Positions 63,082 to 64,000 of a stretch of DNA of 64,000 nucleotides are shown here, piece after piece. The notes beneath the pieces were generated by a model. The model had not been told where the DNA came from and searched no databases. It saw nothing but the letters and a program-made list of their open reading frames with translations. Location: positions 444,940,837-445,004,836 of the forward strand of contig NC_053392.1 in assembly GCF_905171765.1 (NCBI RefSeq), in the 5' to 3' direction. How positions within the stretch are numbered: position 1 is the stretch's first letter; each line of letters opens with the position of its first letter. The stretch comes from Bufo bufo (Eukaryota; Chordata; Amphibia; Anura; Bufonidae). The translations under genes and the position numbers were made by a program.

Positions 63082-63114
63082 AAATAAACCCTCTAAAAAC
63101 TTTCCATTTGCAAG

Positions 63115-64000
63115 GTTGATGCGGAAATTGAAGGTTTGTCGTTTGCTTGTAGTTCCCGTTTTCTCCTACCTGCCAGGGTGGCGCTAGACAGCAAGAACAT
63201 TGTTTGTGAGATTTTTGTAGATAGTGGAGCAGCTGTCAATCTCATTGATAATCAATTTGCAACAACGCATGGTTTCCAGGTGTGCACTTTGGAAAAGGAT
63301 ATACCTGTTTTTGCTATCGATTCCGCTCCACTTTCTCAAAGATCGTTAAAGGGCATAGTTCACAATATCCGTTTGACTGTGGGTGACGCTCATGTTGAGG
63401 ATATGTCATGTTTCGTCTTAAGCGGATTACCTACTCCTCTAGTGTTGGGGCTACCCTGGCTCACTAAACATAACGCCACCATTGATTGGCAAGCAAGGCA
63501 AATAAATGGTTGGAGTGAGTTTTGCAGAGAGAATTGCCTCACAGCGTCTCTTTCAGAGGTTTCTACTAAGACTGTACCATCTTTTCTCTCAGAATTTTCT
63601 GATGTGTTTTCCGAGAGTGGTGTTCAGGAGTTGCCCCCTCACCGGGAGTACGACTGCCCTATTAATCTCATCCCAGGCGCCAAGCTGCCAAAATCACGAT
63701 TATACAATCTCTCCCAACCTGAAAGAGTCGCTATGCGTACTTATATCTCTGAGAGCCTGAGAAAGGGACACATCCGACCCTCGAAGTCACCTGTTGCCGC
63801 TGTTTTTTTTTTTGTTAAGAAAAAAGATGCTTCTTTAAGACCTTGTCTGGATTTCAGGGAGCTGAACCGTATCACGATTTGTGACCCATATCCGCTTCCT
63901 CTGATCCCGGACCTGTTTAACCAGATTGTTGGGGCTAAAGTTTTTTTTAAGTTGGATTTGAGAGGGCCATACAACCTAGTCACGGTCAGGGATAGGGGAT
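63115..64000 (+). CDS. Second gypsy element: pol (protease-RT), continues past the window
   Basis: The reading from 63115 to the last base has no stop. Protease: IFVDSGAAVNLID with the normal DSG/DSGA site, VFAIDSAPLSQRS, VLGLPWLTKHNATIDW. RT start: [83 protein letters not shown]. The active-site box is beyond the window. It shares the domain layout of the complete gypsy at 45292-50607 but differs at many residues, so it is a different subfamily. Whether it is intact cannot be judged here; its gag is truncated. Confidence 0.75.

Noticed and set aside
1..64000. tRNA genes, CRISPR arrays, bacterial operons or RBSs
   Set aside because: No cloverleaf with A/B boxes was recognised; the tandem arrays have no unique spacers; the sequence is eukaryotic and transposon-rich.

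Overview
The window looks like nuclear DNA of a frog-like vertebrate: a dense, nested pile of transposable elements with no intact host gene that I can recognise. The anuran assignment is an inference. It rests on the element mix: many hAT elements carrying minisatellites, TTAA- and TWA-flanked palindromic MITEs, CR1 LINEs, a DIRS gag, Gmr1-like and chromodomain Ty3/gypsy elements, and several Tc1-like families. There are no bacterial-style operons, RBSs, CRISPR arrays or functional RNA genes.

Layout. 1-2607: 3' part of a hAT element with a 141-bp minisatellite. 2616-3484: DIRS-type gag, minus strand. 5170-7835: Gmr1-like Ty3/gypsy with integrase upstream of reverse transcriptase. 9.3-11.3 kb: degraded hAT, foldback and (TA)n. 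12365-13927: complete Tc1-like element with an intact 338-aa DD37E transposase. 13930-14827: Tc1 deletion derivative. 14961-18769: TTAA-flanked element interrupted by a hAT MITE with a perfect 8-bp TSD. 19.6-20.9 kb: decayed gypsy gag/RT split by a TTAA foldback. 21.5-22.5 kb: second TTAA-type element with a MITE inside. 23.3-23.9 kb: L1-like fragment. 23942-34558: a large hAT element filled with later insertions (TTAA element, CR1 pieces, solo LTR, second DD37E copy). 36102-39950: hAT on the minus strand with 18S rRNA-derived sequence, minisatellites and a LINE inside. 40254-41251: TTA-flanked palindromic MITE. 45292-50607: gypsy with both LTRs, a 5-bp TSD and a chromodomain. 51416-55061: giant palindromic TAA-flanked element with a DD36E Tc1 element in one arm. 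55411-61438: two 1235-bp direct repeats around a nearly full CR1 LINE. 61449-64000: hAT 5' end, then a gypsy gag-pol that runs off the window.

Two larger stories. First, one decayed coding unit of unknown function on the minus strand can be followed from about 55128 down to 44955, cut by two dated-by-nesting insertions (gypsy and giant palindrome). Second, nesting and TSDs give a relative history: hAT elements and the unknown unit are old; the DD37E copies, the CR1 elements, the gypsy and the 1235-bp duplication are young. Only the DD37E copy at 12693-13709 encodes an apparently complete protein with complete ends, so it is the best candidate for recent or present activity. The gypsy pol at the right edge is open to the window end but cannot be judged.
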